DNA of 52,360 bases from Euprymna scolopes (GCA_024364805.1 CM044488.1:45594113-45646472), one strand, 5' to 3'; positions 20,655 through 32,424 are shown, counted from the first letter of the stretch. Notes: generated by a model from the sequence alone, not told the origin. Translations and numbers: made by a program.

Positions 20655-22093
20655 TGGATCTAGAGTAGAGTTCTGAGGATCACCAGCATTGATAGAAAAA
20701 GAAAATGAAGATACTTCTTCAAGAGTTACTCGCAAGCTTCGTTCAGAAAGAAAAGACCTACCAATGTGAAGAATTTTACCATTAATATCATAACCTCAAA
20801 GTTTATGTAGAAGACCAGGATACCACACTATGTTGAACACCTTTGAAATGTCAAGCGCAATAACTCTACCCTCATTTGAATTAGCCATAAATCGACAGAT
20901 CTCTTCAGTTACAACAGTTAATAGATCAGCTGTTGAACAAAACCATGAAAACCATACTGAACATCACTAAAGAGGCCCAGACTTTCCAGAAAAAACAAAC
21001 CTGCTGTTGATCAACCTTTCAAAAATTTTGCTAATAACATTGAGAAGACTAACAGGACGATACTTAGTTGGATCAGATAGATTACCAACATGTTTGAAGA
21101 TAGGGACAACAGAGGACTCGTTCCAACAAGAAGGGAAACAGGATTGAGACAAACAGAGATTGAATAATTTCGAGAGAATAGAAGAAATTTTAGGCACACA
21201 ACGTTTGAGAACAGGAATCAAATCAGGACCGAAAGCCTTAGATTGGTCAAGAACAGCAAGAATTCTAGCAACTAGAATCAAGAGTTTGATCAGTTTTTGA
21301 AGGAAAATCTGGAAGAACAGTACCAGAATCATTGATAGAAAAATTGTCAGTAAAAAGAGAAGCAAAGAGATCAGCCTTAGAAGATGAAATGACCTGGAGA
21401 CCATTAAAAAGGAAGAATAGCAGACTTGCCACTATTAATAACACTATTATAGATTCTCCGAAAATCATGCGAGTCAATTTTTTTAACAGAGACAGTCTGT
21501 AAGATTTTCTAGAAGCCCCAGAACCATCCAAATGATACTGAATGAAGTAATGATCACGATAGGCAATGGCAGAAGCACAAACAGATGAAAACTAGGGATG
21601 AGAAGGTTTGGTTTGAAACTGACCATGAAGAATGAGGGTGTCAATTCCAATAAAAAGCCAGTCAGTAACCTCCTTAGCAGCAGCATTCAGAGACATACCA
21701 AAAATAGGATCTCATGGAACGTCATATAGGAAACTGCGAAGCTCATCCCAATCAGCCCTGCTTTAAAGGTCTTCCGGTGATCAACTGTAGACTTGACAGA
21801 AAAATCAATCTCAACATCAATAATAGGATGATCAGAAGAACCCAATGGAAGAGAAGAGGAAATCGAACATGATTTAGGGAAGGTGACAATTTGGGACAAG
21901 TCATGAGACAGAAAAAAATAAAGACAAATTTCATCAGTAAGATCTGTTCAATTAGAATGGGAAAGCCAATCAGAATGGTGAGCATTAAAGTCACCGAAGA
22001 CAAAAATAGAGCTTGATAGATGAAGTTGTAATACATTATAAATACTGTTGGATATAGAATCAATGACAGAGCAGTCACTGTCAAAAGGTGAAT

Positions 22094-22153
<60 letters not shown>

Positions 22154-22565
22154 CTAAGTGGAGTGCAGCAAAAACAACTCAAACAGATAAAAGGATATCC
22201 ATGAGATTCAAGACTGGGAACAAGTAAAATGGAGAAACCCTTGTGAAGAAAATAGCAAGATCATGCAATTGCATGGAAAAGTATAAACAGACAAGACACA
22301 AATAACTCTCCACAGAAGAATCTTTAATTTGTTTCACAAAGAGCAAGAATGTGATGATATTTCTGCAAAAGAAAAGATTGAACATCAGGAAAGTTTGACC
22401 AGAGACCTCTGATGTTACTATAAGAAATAGTAAGGTACTTGTTGTATAGATCTGTAGAAGGCACGATAAAATAAATAAATAAAAAGGAGATGTAGATAGA
22501 ATCACTTTAAGACAAAGACTGAAAGAGCCCCTAATACCAGCATTCAATCCCCTGGATTCCAAACA
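20655..22565 (-). pseudogene. Jockey-type LINE: endonuclease and N-terminal half of reverse transcriptase (relic)
   Basis: Read 5' to 3' on the minus strand. The endonuclease starts near 22440 with SNIRGLWSNFPDVQSFLLQK and continues with ILALCE. It has IFVFGDFNAHHSDWLS (about 21960-22008, the catalytic GDFNAH block) and GSSDHPIIDVEIDFSVKS (about 21790-21845, the SDH motif). Reverse transcriptase has AFGPDLIPVL, LFNLCLSQSCFPSCW, SSVVPIFKHVGNLSDPTKYR, PVSLLNVISKIFERLI (about 20990-21250), then IALDISKVFNIVWYPGLLHK (motif A, about 20830-20875) and SINAGDPQNSTLDP (motif B region). The reading frame is broken several times and there is no YADD block. It ends about 20655, close to where the plus-strand fragment at 41160 begins. 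Pieces resemble jockey-annotated reverse transcriptases of many invertebrates. Confidence 0.88.
22097..22149. repeat. (TA)n expansion inside the LINE endonuclease region
   Basis: About 53 bp of TA lies between the parts of the endonuclease reading LESHGYPF and SDCSVIDSIS. In related LINEs this point holds a short tyrosine-isoleucine-containing strand, so a codon pair in the element itself probably seeded the expansion. Confidence 0.85.
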
Positions 22566-22785
22566 GGCTAACTAAAAAGATAAGCCCTTTAAGAGACCAA
22601 TGGAGAAAGGTGTTACTAGGCTGACTGACAAAAAGTTTACTTCTAAACTAGTTATGTGACTAACTAGAAACCAACCAATGTTTTTATCATGACACCATCA
22701 CCTTTCAACAAAGGCTAAAGAGGGCCTTGTTTCTAACAGAGTGGCACTTCAGAAGATTCAGTGTCAAGAATGACCAAGAACTATA

Positions 22786-22996
22786 TACAGGGTGACCCCA
22801 AAAAAACAGGACATTCAATTGTTTTTCTGAGCATTTTACAGTCAACGGAGAAATAAAGGCCAAAGACCCTAGTGTTTTGATGTGATGTTTTGAATATAAT
22901 AAACTAGTTATGACCAAAGTTTCATTTCATTCGGACAAAACACTAAGAAACAGGGCCTAATTAGAGTGGGGGCCCGTTTTTTGGGGTCCCCCTGTA
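22786..22996. mobile_element. Mariner-like MITE, 211 bp
   Basis: The ends are TACAGGGTGACCCCAAAAAA and, inverted, TACAGGGGGACCCCAAAAAA, an inverted repeat of about 20 bp with one mismatch. Both ends carry TA, the target used by Tc1/mariner elements. The interior has no frame and contains AATAAACTAGTTATGACCAA. A similar flanking text (TCAAGAATGACCAAGAACTA at about 22767 and TCAAGAATGACTAAGAACTA at about 23053) lies on both sides. Confidence 0.8.
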
Positions 22997-23394
22997 ATAC
23001 AGGGGGAGAGGGCCATAGAAAATTTAAAAGAAAAAAAAAAAAAAAGACTCAGTATCAAGAATGACTAAGAACTATATAATACAGATGTAGAGGATGAGAG
23101 AAAATAATTAAAAAAAAAAAAAGTGTCAAGAATGAATAGAAACAAAAAAAAAGACAATATGAACGGGTTTTGGTAATAAAATCAAAGAAATCAAACTTGT
23201 AGATCCAAGTAGTGAAGCCAAAATGGGTCAAGAGAATTATGGTCCTCTTGGACCACATCACTGCTTTTCATGCACGGAGAGCAAAAGTGAAGGTTGGGTT
23301 TACTTTTGATAGTCTCGTAACTGGCTCCCAGCTCTATTTTGTCCTTTAGTCCTCACAATCCATGAGCAATAGTTTCTGACAAAAGAGGGAAGAA
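22997..23394. other. No gene seen; short duplicated flank
   Basis: Contains two further copies of the GTGTCAAGAATGA text (about 23053 and 23123), separated by A tracts. This suggests local duplication around the MITE. No coding signal. Confidence 0.5.
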
Positions 23395-23892
23395 TTGCTG
23401 CCACAGTCTAGTGACCTTCCTCCATCTTTTATAAAGGAATTCCAGAGAATTAGAGGGATTACTGATGATCGGTTTGTTGGGTGGTTTGGGCAGTTGAAGG
23501 AGATCTACTTTAAACAGTACTGGATGCCAGAATCACGAGAAACACCATTCATTCCACAGGGCTTCAATGTTGTCAACTATGTATGGTACATTTAGCAGCA
23601 GTGATTATTTGAAATCGATTAGAGCTGTCACTTTATTAACATACATTCAGAACAGCTGGAGTTGGTGCTTTGAAAGAGGGTATGATCAAGTGTATCTTCT
23701 TTGAGTGTGAATACACAGGTGAATTCCCCATTTCTGAACAAGTCAAAACGATTTGTGACCCTAGAAAACGAAAGGTCAAACCCACAGAACTCATCATCAA
23801 GGCACACAAAAAACAATATTCATGTGTCATGTATAAATCTCTCTCTTTCTGTTTCACTCTCTCTTTCAATGAAGAAAGAGAGAATTAAATAT
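23395..23892 (+). other. Open frames of unknown origin; not a defended gene
   Basis: A 66-codon frame (23395-23595) contains LPPSFIKEFQRIRGITDDRF and VGWFGQLKEIYFKQYWM. A second frame (23670-23888) contains IKCIFFECEYTGEFPISEQV, KTICDPRKRKVKPTELIIKA. The composition is less AT-skewed and more protein-like than most frames here. I recognise no domain, see no clear splice signals linking them and no copy elsewhere in the window. It could be a relic of an unlisted transposon or chance. Confidence 0.2.
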
Positions 23893-24539
23893 AATTCTAT
23901 TGTTTTAAAACAGTTAAAGCTTGGATTCTGGGGTCGGTGGACGTAACATAGCAGTTTTAGCTGCATACGTCTGGTTTCAACTGGTCTTTATAAAAATATG
24001 TCACCAATATTTTGCATAAATAAATCATTTTTTTTATAAAAAAAAAATGCATTTGTTCGCCATTTTTGTACATGTGTTAAGTTTCAGTATGAGGTCCCAG
24101 CCAGGAATGATGTAATGAAGACACAAGAAGCGATCCATGCCAGCAAGTTATAGCCCACGACATATCAACCCATTGCGTTAATGTTTCCATGTGCCTATCG
24201 TTTGATATCATGTCCAACACCCGGGGAGCTGGTTACATTCCCAGGACATTCCTCAACAATAGTGTCATAGTGTGACCTTGAGGAGTAATATGTTCCTGAC
24301 CAATCGCCAAGTCAGAAAGAACTCAGTTGTATCTTATTTGGACTTCAAATACCATGTTATTTTTAATACTTGGTCAGGGTCTACTTATAGGTGACATGTC
24401 AAGTTGTTCTAAACAACCTCCATACAGAGAGATTGAATACACTTGAGAATTGTGTCTAATAGGCCTTCAAACATTAGAAATGAAGTCATAAATCTTTTTT
24501 TCTTTTTATATATATATATATATCTTAATTAGTTTGAAG

Positions 24540-24800
24540 AGATTGAGAATCTTCCTTCTAGGGCTAACACTTGATTCTGCTTTGCCTTAAATTTATATCC
24601 AAAGGCTCTTTTCAGGGATAGCGGCTACGCAAGTCTTAAGATCTTTTTTTTTCATTAGATCACAACCGATATAATGCTTATTTCTTTCAAGGACCACGTT
24701 TTTAAGCCATTCGTCAGGTCCTGATATTTCGTGATATTTTTCACATTCGGCTGTATGTACGCCAAATGTGAGAGTATCAGCATGGTACAACTTATGACCA
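24540..24800 (-). repeat. Dispersed repeat with a 65-codon open frame
   Basis: The minus-strand frame 24593-24790 reads HTAECEKYHEISGPDEWLKN, VVLERNKHYIGCDLMKKKDL, KTCVAAIPEKSLWI. Nucleotides in this stretch are weakly repeated, in the same order, at 3370-3620, so it is a repeat and probably a piece of a mobile element. I cannot name the protein family. Confidence 0.35.
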
Positions 24801-26405
24801 GCTAGATTCCGTTATTAGCATTGGTTTTCCTCACTTCTTTCTAGAATTAGATACTTATGGGAGAAACCAAATAAAGGTTGCCAACATCCATAAGTGAAAG
24901 TGGTGCTACAAAACTGACAGAATTAAAACTTGGCATGCCCAGGTCATCAGTTCACCTTGTTAAGATTTTCAAAATAGGAGAAGATGTCAACAGTGATCAG
25001 GGTGTAACCCTAAAAGAGCAGAATGCTAAATCATTACCAAAGAGACTGACCTTTTATAATTTTTCTGGAAAATTTAGGTTGTACACAGCAGATCTTCAGT
25101 CCATGTCGCTATAACAGATTTGGATCAAAAGACAGTTTTAATAACAGCCGTGGAGTTTGGGTAAGAGCAAATTTATTATTTGAAATTTCTTTGCTACTTA
25201 TTATGACCCCCTCTCACCTCCACATTTTTTTCTTTTTTTACTTCTATTTACCCCAATCACTCCACATTGTCACTGGGATGCAAGGAGTTACTGTGAATTA
25301 AGGATCAGATTTATAGGAATATTTTAAGTGGGGAGTCGCTTGTTTGCATTACATTTCTGCAAGTTAATACAACTGAGAGAAACAGAGAATGAGCGAATTT
25401 CAAAAGAAAGCGGTTTGAGAAAAGAAGCTATTGAAGTAGAAAGTTTTGACATCTGAGGACCTCTACAGTGAATGAGTGTGATTTTACTGCTTACTGGGGA
25501 TATTTACATTGAGAGAGGCACAAGTCCCGGAAATGGCCAAAGAAATTTACAATCTTAGAATTACTTTATTTCATATATATTTTTAAGGTGCCGGTATATG
25601 GAGTCAGTCCCAGAAATGGCTAAAGCAGTTCATGATCTGAAAATTACTTTATTTCATATATATTTTTAAGATCTTAGCTCTTCTGCATTACACGGGCAGT
25701 ACCATTTGGGGGAGGGGGTGCATTTCACTAAACTGTCACCAGATGGCGCTTCTCTGTCAAAGAGCAGACTATATTTTGTTACAGTCACAAATTTATATTA
25801 ATTCAAAAAATGTTTTGGAAAAAAAATAAATCCAATGTGGCTAAACTTAAAAAATGTTTAAAAAAAAAAAAAAAAAAAAAAAATTTTTACTTTAATTCAA
25901 AAACTGTTTCAGGAAAACAAAATTCAATGTTGCACTAATTCAAAAATTGTTTTATTAAAAATTATATTTTCTTGCACAGACTTTTCAATAAATGTTTACG
26001 CAATTATATATTGATACATTTTTATGCAATATACATGTTGATTTTCTAATATTTTTGTGTTCGGGGAAAAAAAAAATCTTGTTTGTTATTTATTTGCCGT
26101 GTTATTTGATAAAGAAATTGGAGTTACCGCCCCCTAACAATGCTGCCGTCTGTGTAATGCAGAAGTGCCAAGATCTTTTCTTTTTAATTTCTTTTCATCT
26201 TATTGTAAAAGTAGGTGGAGGGAACAGAATTACCTTTCTTCAAGAAGGTTATTGTTTTGTTCCATTTGGAGTTGCCCCAAAGCAATAAATATGAGAATGC
26301 AGTATTACATTTGAAAAAGGTTGCGCCAGTATCTGAATTACATTTTTCCAGCACAGTAAAACAAGAGCAATGAGTTATGCGAAACCTACTTAAAGGTTTA
26401 CAAAG
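24801..26405. other. No defended gene; unassigned sequence
   Basis: A 78-codon frame at 24878-25114 (TKLTELKLGMPRSSVHLVKI and on) is in the plus strand and unrecognised. A short direct repeat lies near 25530-25670: CCCGGAAATGGCCAAAGAAA and CCCAGAAATGGCTAAAGCAG, each followed by TTACTTTATTTCATATATAT plus TTTTAAG. A poly-A tract lies at 25860-25883. Confidence 0.4.
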
Positions 26406-26419
26406 AAAGATAGTAAGAA

Positions 26420-26471
26420 GAGGAGAGGAAAAGAGGAGAGGAAAAGAGGAGAGGAAAAGAGGAGAGGAAAA
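26420..26471. repeat. Minisatellite, 13-bp unit x 4
   Basis: Four exact copies of GAGGAGAGGAAAA. Frames through it encode Arg/Gly/Glu/Lys repeats and are not genes. Confidence 0.95.
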
Positions 26472-27224
26472 GAGACAGTTGGAGAGAGGCAGAGATAGAA
26501 ATTTTAATATAAAGATATTACACATAATTTCACATCTATTTAAATTTACATTACCTCGAGCAATGGTGGGTACTCTTGCTAGTCTAATATACAAAGGCAA
26601 TTGTCTGTGCGTGTGTATGTTTGTATGCCAAGCTAAAAGTAAAAAACGATTAAACAAATACTAACAAAGTTGTTATTTTTTTCATCAATGTTGCCCCGGA
26701 TGAATAGCTAAAATTTAGAAAAATTTATTCATTCTCTGATGAGTCAGCTGGGTCAGTTTTTGTCAGGGAGCGTCGGTTTTTCAGCATTATGTACTAATTT
26801 GGAAAGAAAATGTCGATTCATTCCTGAAGGAAGCTGTTATATAAAGGAGAGTTGTCTGTGAATGTCTATAGAGGAATGGGCTAGGCAGTGGAGAAAGGGA
26901 GAGGGTGAAAGAGAGAATGATAGAGACTGATTGATAGAAATAGTTAAAAAGTTTTAATAGAAATATGTTAAACTTTAATGCCAAGTATCCCTGCTAGTTT
27001 TATTTATATAAATGTATAAATTTGTAGTTGTACTTACAGTGTTTTCACTTGCAATTTGACTTTTTAAATGATGCCATAGAATTTCAGTATAATAACGAAA
27101 ACATGAGTCCTTATTACAGGTACCGTTTTCAGAGGCAAGTTATGTAGAGCTAGTTACTTCTTTCCCAGAGTGAGAAATGTGACACAAGGGTCGGAAAGTG
27201 GGAACGTTTCTGTCAAACTAAGTA

Positions 27225-27425
27225 ATTTGGATGGAACCCTTTATATACTTCACATGAGTAGCATATTCCGTCAGCCATGATTGGATAGAGGTCGTAAGAT
27301 ATCTGCAATTGTATTTTTCGGTCGTCCACACTGAAAATTAGATATTCAACCTTTAGAGGAATATCACTTTTACAATTCATTTTTTCCAAGTACTTTAACC
27401 ACTGCTGCACAGGTCCTTGCAGACA
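27225..27425 (-). mobile_element. tRNA-derived SINE (family S1)
   Basis: On the minus strand the head begins GCAGCAGTGGTTAAAGTACT plus TGG (an A box like that of tRNAs). A decayed B box follows around AAGGTTGAATATCTAATTTT. The body has CAATTGCAGATATCTTACGA, CCTCTATCCAATCATGGCTG and ATATGCTACTCATGTGAAGT, ending ATATAAAGGGTTCCATCC. Copies with the same head and body are at 32425-32700, 49050-49330 and 52195-52360. It would need an outside LINE for movement. Octopus genomes are known for several tRNA-derived SINE families; I have not matched it to a named one. Confidence 0.75.
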
Positions 27426-27429
27426 GTTC

Positions 27430-28570
27430 TAATACGAACTTTGAGAGCCTTAAACCTATTTTATTTCTAGTTGTAAATAATAATTGCAAAATACAAAATT
27501 GTGAAAAATATCTTTTTAAGCTGAAAATCACATGTATATTTCAAAACTCCCTACCTCTAGCCACACTGATGAAACAGCTGTATGTGGATGACTATCTTAG
27601 AGGTGTGCATCTAGATGTGAATTTCACCTAGCATCATCCATAATAAACCAGTAATTTGTGAAAACATTGCAATTCTACTGCTACGTGGTGCATGTCCATT
27701 TGTTAACGTGCGTACACCTTCAACAAGCAACTGAACGCTTTTGATAGGAAAGCGTCTGAAGACTTTTAGTTCATTTTTATTCAACTGGTTTATTCACTAT
27801 GAAAAGAGCAAGACTGCAAATAAAGAATAAACAAGCTGTAAAGACAGTTTCAGTAACAAATAAAGGAGATGGAGGAAGAGAAGGAGACTAACATATCGTA
27901 AAGAGTAGACCTCAAGCTTATGCCTTTACTAACAGGAAACATGTGGGAAGTTACAAATGTAAAGAGATACAAGAGTGAAGAGGTTACAGCAAGTCAAGAA
28001 TTTTAATAGGATATGCAAAGTGTAGGTGTTTCATGAAAAAGCAAGAAGAAAATGTACACAAAATGTCACATTACAAAAGGTATAAAATGAAGTCTTTAAA
28101 ACCAGGATTGTAGAATTGGAGGCTTTGAAAAAAGTCCGACTCTTAAGAAAGCTAGGAGTCAAAATCAGATTTATTATTATTATTATTGAATTTTTTAGTT
28201 TAATTTTCAGCTATAAAAAAATATGCTCTCTCTCAAAAATCAAAAGTCTGAATATTACGCAAGTATAAATCATGGAGAATATCTGCATGAATATAATTGC
28301 ACGTAATAGTTAACTAAAGATGATCATCATATAAGAAAACCGAAAAAACAAATAGGGAATTAATCAAAATGAATGTTTAAAAGAATATGCACATTAGCTT
28401 GATCTTTTGCAGATGAACGCAATTCTATGACCCATATATAACAAAGTTGTATTTTCTTTTTAAATAAATAGAAAAAAGGGTTTTTAATATGAATATCAAT
28501 ACACACAAAACAAGTGAAATATGCATGGTCCCTCGTGAGTGCACAGTGAACGAGGCATAAAAAATGACTG
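27430..28570. other. No gene seen
   Basis: Non-coding. A short (TTA)n occurs near 28169-28186. The TCTAGCCACACTGATGAAAC text near 27556 has a partner near 6770. Confidence 0.4.
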
Positions 28571-28775
28571 TTTGGCATTTTCCCCCCACCCCATTTAGCC
28601 CCCAAAATCCCCAGGGACGTCAAATCCTGGGGAAAATGAACAAATGGTGCAGTTTTAGGCCTTAACATATGTAAATTTGAGTTATGCACCATGCAAAAAA
28701 AGAAATTACTATCATTTGCCCCCCCCCACCACCACCATTTAGCCCCAAAACATTAAAAGAGCCCCTGGGGCACAC
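28570..28775. repeat. C-rich segment with a duplicated block; minus-strand G-quadruplex candidate
   Basis: CCCCCCACCCCATTTAGCCC plus CCAAAATCCCC (28582-28612) has four runs of at least four C, the mirror of a G4 motif on the minus strand. About 135 bp downstream CCCCCCCCCACCACCACCAT plus TTAGCCCCAAAA repeats the CATTTAGCCCC.AAAA text and is followed by AGCCCCTGGGGC. Confidence 0.6.
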
Positions 28776-29265
28776 ACAAGAGTTATCGCGAAGTATAGAC
28801 AAACAAAATTATATAGAAATCAGTTAGTTACAACTTTTCAGAAATTCAAGGCATCAATTTTTTTTTTTTTTTTTTAAGCACAAGTGTCGATTTTAGCCAT
28901 TTTAACCTGAAAGGCACTATTAGAGGGGGCAACCGGAGTTTTCCCTGAAAATTCGTTCTGTTACTTTTTTACTCATATCATGTATAATGTTTGTGCAAAA
29001 TTTCAAAAACTTCCAAGGCATAGTTATTGAGACAAGTGCAGACAGACGTTTGGAAAAGGGTGAATTTACAGGTCCACCCTCTTTTTGTCAGGGAACCAAA
29101 AACAAATTTATAGAAGTGTGTGTAATATAATATATGATTGTTTTAAAGTCAAATGTTACTTATACAACATAAGTCACCACCATTACCACCGGTCACAGAC
29201 TGAGGACAAGTTGATTGCAGATGTTACATTAATTTATCCTTCTCCTGTTTGCATATTTCTATATA

Positions 29266-29460
29266 CAGTCAAACCTCGATCTGTTATTTTCTTCCTAAAT
29301 GTTGGTTATAAACTGAGACTATTTTTTTCCATAAGAAACAAAAAAAAACAGTTTTTTTTTTTTTTTCTTTAATGGAAATCGCTCTAAACAAGGCATGGAA
29401 CTACTTGATATAAGGAGCTAAAAATACTACTTTAAGATAAAAAAAATCGAGTGTTAGATA
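29266..29460. mobile_element. MITE candidate with CAGTCAAACCTCGAT end
   Basis: The left end CAGTCAAACCTCGATCTGTT is of the type found at pogo/Tc1-mariner-like termini and follows TA. The right end (ATCGAGTGTTAGATA near 29442-29456) is a poor inverted match. The middle (TTTAATGGAAATCGCTCTAA and on) has a second copy at 19795-19860. A T tract and a frame of lysines/phenylalanines cross it without coding meaning. Confidence 0.45.
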
Positions 29461-29469
29461 CATAGTTTG

Positions 29470-30010
29470 CAACCCAGAAAACAGCAATTCTCCTCCTTTT
29501 GTCAGAAATATCGTTCATGGAATGCAAGGACTAAAATACAAATTAATAAAAAAACATAATAAATAAATAAAAGGTTTTCAAAATTCTATTTTTAAATACA
29601 TATTTATGAACTTGCAAATGTAATTTATAACATAACTAACATAAATTTGGAAGGTTAGAATTTTGTTTCAGAATTAAGTTTTCTCAAAGCAATGAATGAA
29701 GTGTTGGCGGCTAAAGATGTCTGCTGACTGACTAGAAATCTTGCGGGCTATACAAACTCTCAAGTGTTAGATTTCTTGGCTTCTTATAACGATGGTATTG
29801 CCTAAATATGCATACAAATCTTTCAAAGGGAATAAACAAAACTATCAACCATTTTTATGCATTTTGATTTAAACTACAGTGTGCCCAATTTTAAAGGTAA
29901 AGGAATTTTTATTTCTGATTTATTCGCTTTACATTTTGAGTTAAGACTAAAATTTGACTGTCCATCCATATGGTGAATGAGAAGTAACTTAGTCTCACAA
30001 TGTGACCGTT
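29470..30010. other. No gene seen
   Basis: AT-rich non-coding sequence, nothing recognised. Confidence 0.4.
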
Positions 30011-30014
30011 AAAA

Positions 30015-30200
30015 TCAAAGTGTAGTATCTGTTTTGATACTACACTTTATCTATTCTATCTTCGGTCAGTGAAGGAGAGATCCTTCTTAACTAAGATAAA
30101 TTTTATTTTCATCACAATCCAGTGTGTCCTTTTTTAGGAACTGGATTTTTCCCACACTAAAAATCGTCTAACTCTGCCCTCATGGGGAGGCAAATAGTAT
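30015..30200 (+). repeat. Dispersed repeat B with perfect hairpin
   Basis: Starts with AAAGTGTAGTATC, TGTTTT, GATACTACACTTT (30018-30048), 13-bp perfect inverted arms. It continues with TCGGTCAGTGAAGGAGAGAT, CCTTCTTAACTA, ACAATCCAGTGTGTCC and CCCTCATGGGGAGGCAAATA. The same text in the same order is at 37448-37625. In both places repeat A is the direct neighbour. Class unknown. Confidence 0.65.
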
Positions 30201-30254
30201 CAGACGTTGTTACTTTTTAATTTGTTCAATAACTGAAATGTTAGTCATGACTAG

Positions 30255-30508
30255 CTTCATTTTTTGGATGAAATGGTTATTTTTATGATATTGCTGTTTT
30301 ATCTTCATTACTTCTCTTCAGCACTTCCCTCTTCTATAACCTGATGCTACCAAACTAAGCTGTCTGAAGAAATGCACCAAATATTAATGTTATTGGTTTT
30401 TCATTACCCATTGCAAAACTCAATCAAGTTCTGCAGTCAAAAATTTTTCTCTACAAAACAACCAAACTGAACATAAATAAATACTTGAAGATATAGAGAA
30501 CTTAAAGC

Positions 30509-30550
<42 letters not shown>

Positions 30551-30625
30551 TTTTTTTTACTAAAATTACTGGATTCAGCATAGAATAATCTGAAAGGGGT
30601 TGATATGCCATAAAACAAAACAATC
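30255..30625 (-). repeat. Dispersed repeat A, inverted copy with poly-T inside
   Basis: Reverse complement of 14047-14320. The minus strand gives TTTATGGCATATCAACCCCT, GCTGAATCCAGTAATTTTAG, CAGAACTTGATTGAGTTTTG, ACATTAATATTTGGTGCATT, TTCTTCAGACAGC. A long T tract (about 30512-30549) separates its two halves. Confidence 0.6.
30512..30549. repeat. Long homopolymer tract, the longest of many
   Basis: About 37 T in a row. Similar A or T tracts of 19-35 bp lie near 1154, 13429, 25860, 31958, 35094, 36924, 38324, 46505, 46671, 48277, 50944 and 52159. Many probably mark retroposon tails, though only some have a recognisable body next to them. Confidence 0.9.
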
Positions 30626-30659
30626 AAACCTCTTCTATAAAAGACTTGAGTTAATTACC

Positions 30660-32424
30660 ATTATTTGAACTTCTGGCTTCCTGATTGACTTCTTGACACA
30701 CTTCTCAATCAGACCGTATCTTGCCCATAAGGACAGCATTGATGGCATATCATAAATAGCTATGGATATTGATGCAGACTGGTTGCCTCGGTGTGACAAG
30801 TTTGAATTCAATCAGTTATGTAGCATCATCATCACTATGGATGCTGATAACCTTCTCAAGGTCCCTCCTGTGAGTACCTAATTCTAGAAAGAATTGGGGA
30901 AACTTAATTCCAACAACAGAATTAAGTTTTGATTCCTACAAATGTACGTTTTTTAATGGTATTTTTTTCCCCCATAGAAATTGGACTTGAATTTTAAATG
31001 AGATCGTGGAATTTGAATTAAAATATATAAGTTAAGCCAACACAAGACAGAATCTTTTTTATAAATAAACAATCTATTTAAAAAATTAAAAACAACTCAG
31101 TTTCAATGATATATGTCTTTATCAGGCATGGAATCGGTTTTCTTTTCTTTCTTCGAGACATGGTGTTACTAGAAAATCAAAGTTCATGTGGTCTTAAACG
31201 GATTTTTTTTTGAAATGTTCTAATTCTATGTCACATTGTTAACGGCTTGATATCAGGTTTATTTTTACTTCAAACTTTCCAGCTTAAACCATTTTGATTA
31301 CATCAAAGAATATTTGTGTTAGAAGTTATCCAGATTTAATCACTCTTTCTATTGTAAGTTTGTCTTTAACACTGGATTATTAGATACATCATTTTAATAC
31401 CTATTTTAAGTAGGTGTTAAAAATCTGATGTTATTAATCTTGAAAATTAAAACTTCTTATGCATTCAAAATTATGTTTGGCACTTTTGCATTTTAGGTTT
31501 GGAGACCAATTTTTTTAGTCATTTCATTTTTGAAGAATTGCACTCGGAGCAAGGAGACAACTGTTCAAAACAAACTTAATTATTTTCATTCATTACGATT
31601 AATTATTTTCATTCATTACGAAAGTTTTATTTTGCAAAAAAAAAAAAAAATTCTTTTTAATACTTGTTTTTCATGACATTCATTTTAGAATTTTCGTAGA
31701 GAGACTTGATTAAAATGTTTGTTTAAAAAACAAATATTTTCATATAAATATTAAAAATGCTCGTAATTTATTTTCAAATTCTGATTATTTTATAAAACAA
31801 ATTTATTTTAATTCAATAAATGTTCAGATAATGTTTTATTTTGTGTTATTGTTTTAATTTAATGTGCTTGTTTTGTTTTTAGCAATAAGTTATGCGAAAC
31901 TTTAATAACCCTTTGAATTGTGTCTGCTTGTTCCAAATGGAATTCTTCAAAAATTTAAAAAAAAAAAAAAAAAAAATGTCCTCTACATTTAAAATGCACA
32001 AGTGCACTATTCTTATACAAAGATTGTTATAATCAATTTAGTTCAAATGTAAATTGCACACAAGTATCACAACTGCTGAAAGAAATGTAACTAAACTCAA
32101 CGCACAAATTAATAACAGATTAGGACTGAACACTGAATTCTTAATTTAGCACTCATACATAAGTCACACATTCGTGCTCATGTGCATATACAAAGAAAAA
32201 TCTCTACAATTTAAATATACATTGCTTTTGTTGTAGTTGTAGCATTAGGAAAGAAAAGTCCACAAATTATCATATTGCAGAACGAAGATGGTAATGAGAA
32301 TGGCCATGTACACTTGACAATGAACATTTGAAATCAGTTGTTGCACAAAATCCATTTAAACAGTGTCGTAGCCGTTTCTGAATTTTTGAGATGAGGATTG
32401 ATTACTCGTATTACCTGGACTTTG
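30660..32424. other. No gene seen, 1.7 kb AT-rich
   Basis: Longest stretch without a recognised element. It contains a 23-bp tandem duplication at about 31578-31622 (TTAATTATTTTCATTCATTA plus CGA, twice) and an A tract at 31958-31976. No coding frame of note. Confidence 0.45.

Noticed and set aside
26377-26664. 95-codon frame with Arg/Glu/Lys repeats, like a charged nuclear protein
   Set aside because: The repetitive part is the 13-bp GAGGAGAGGAAAA minisatellite; the rest has no motif.
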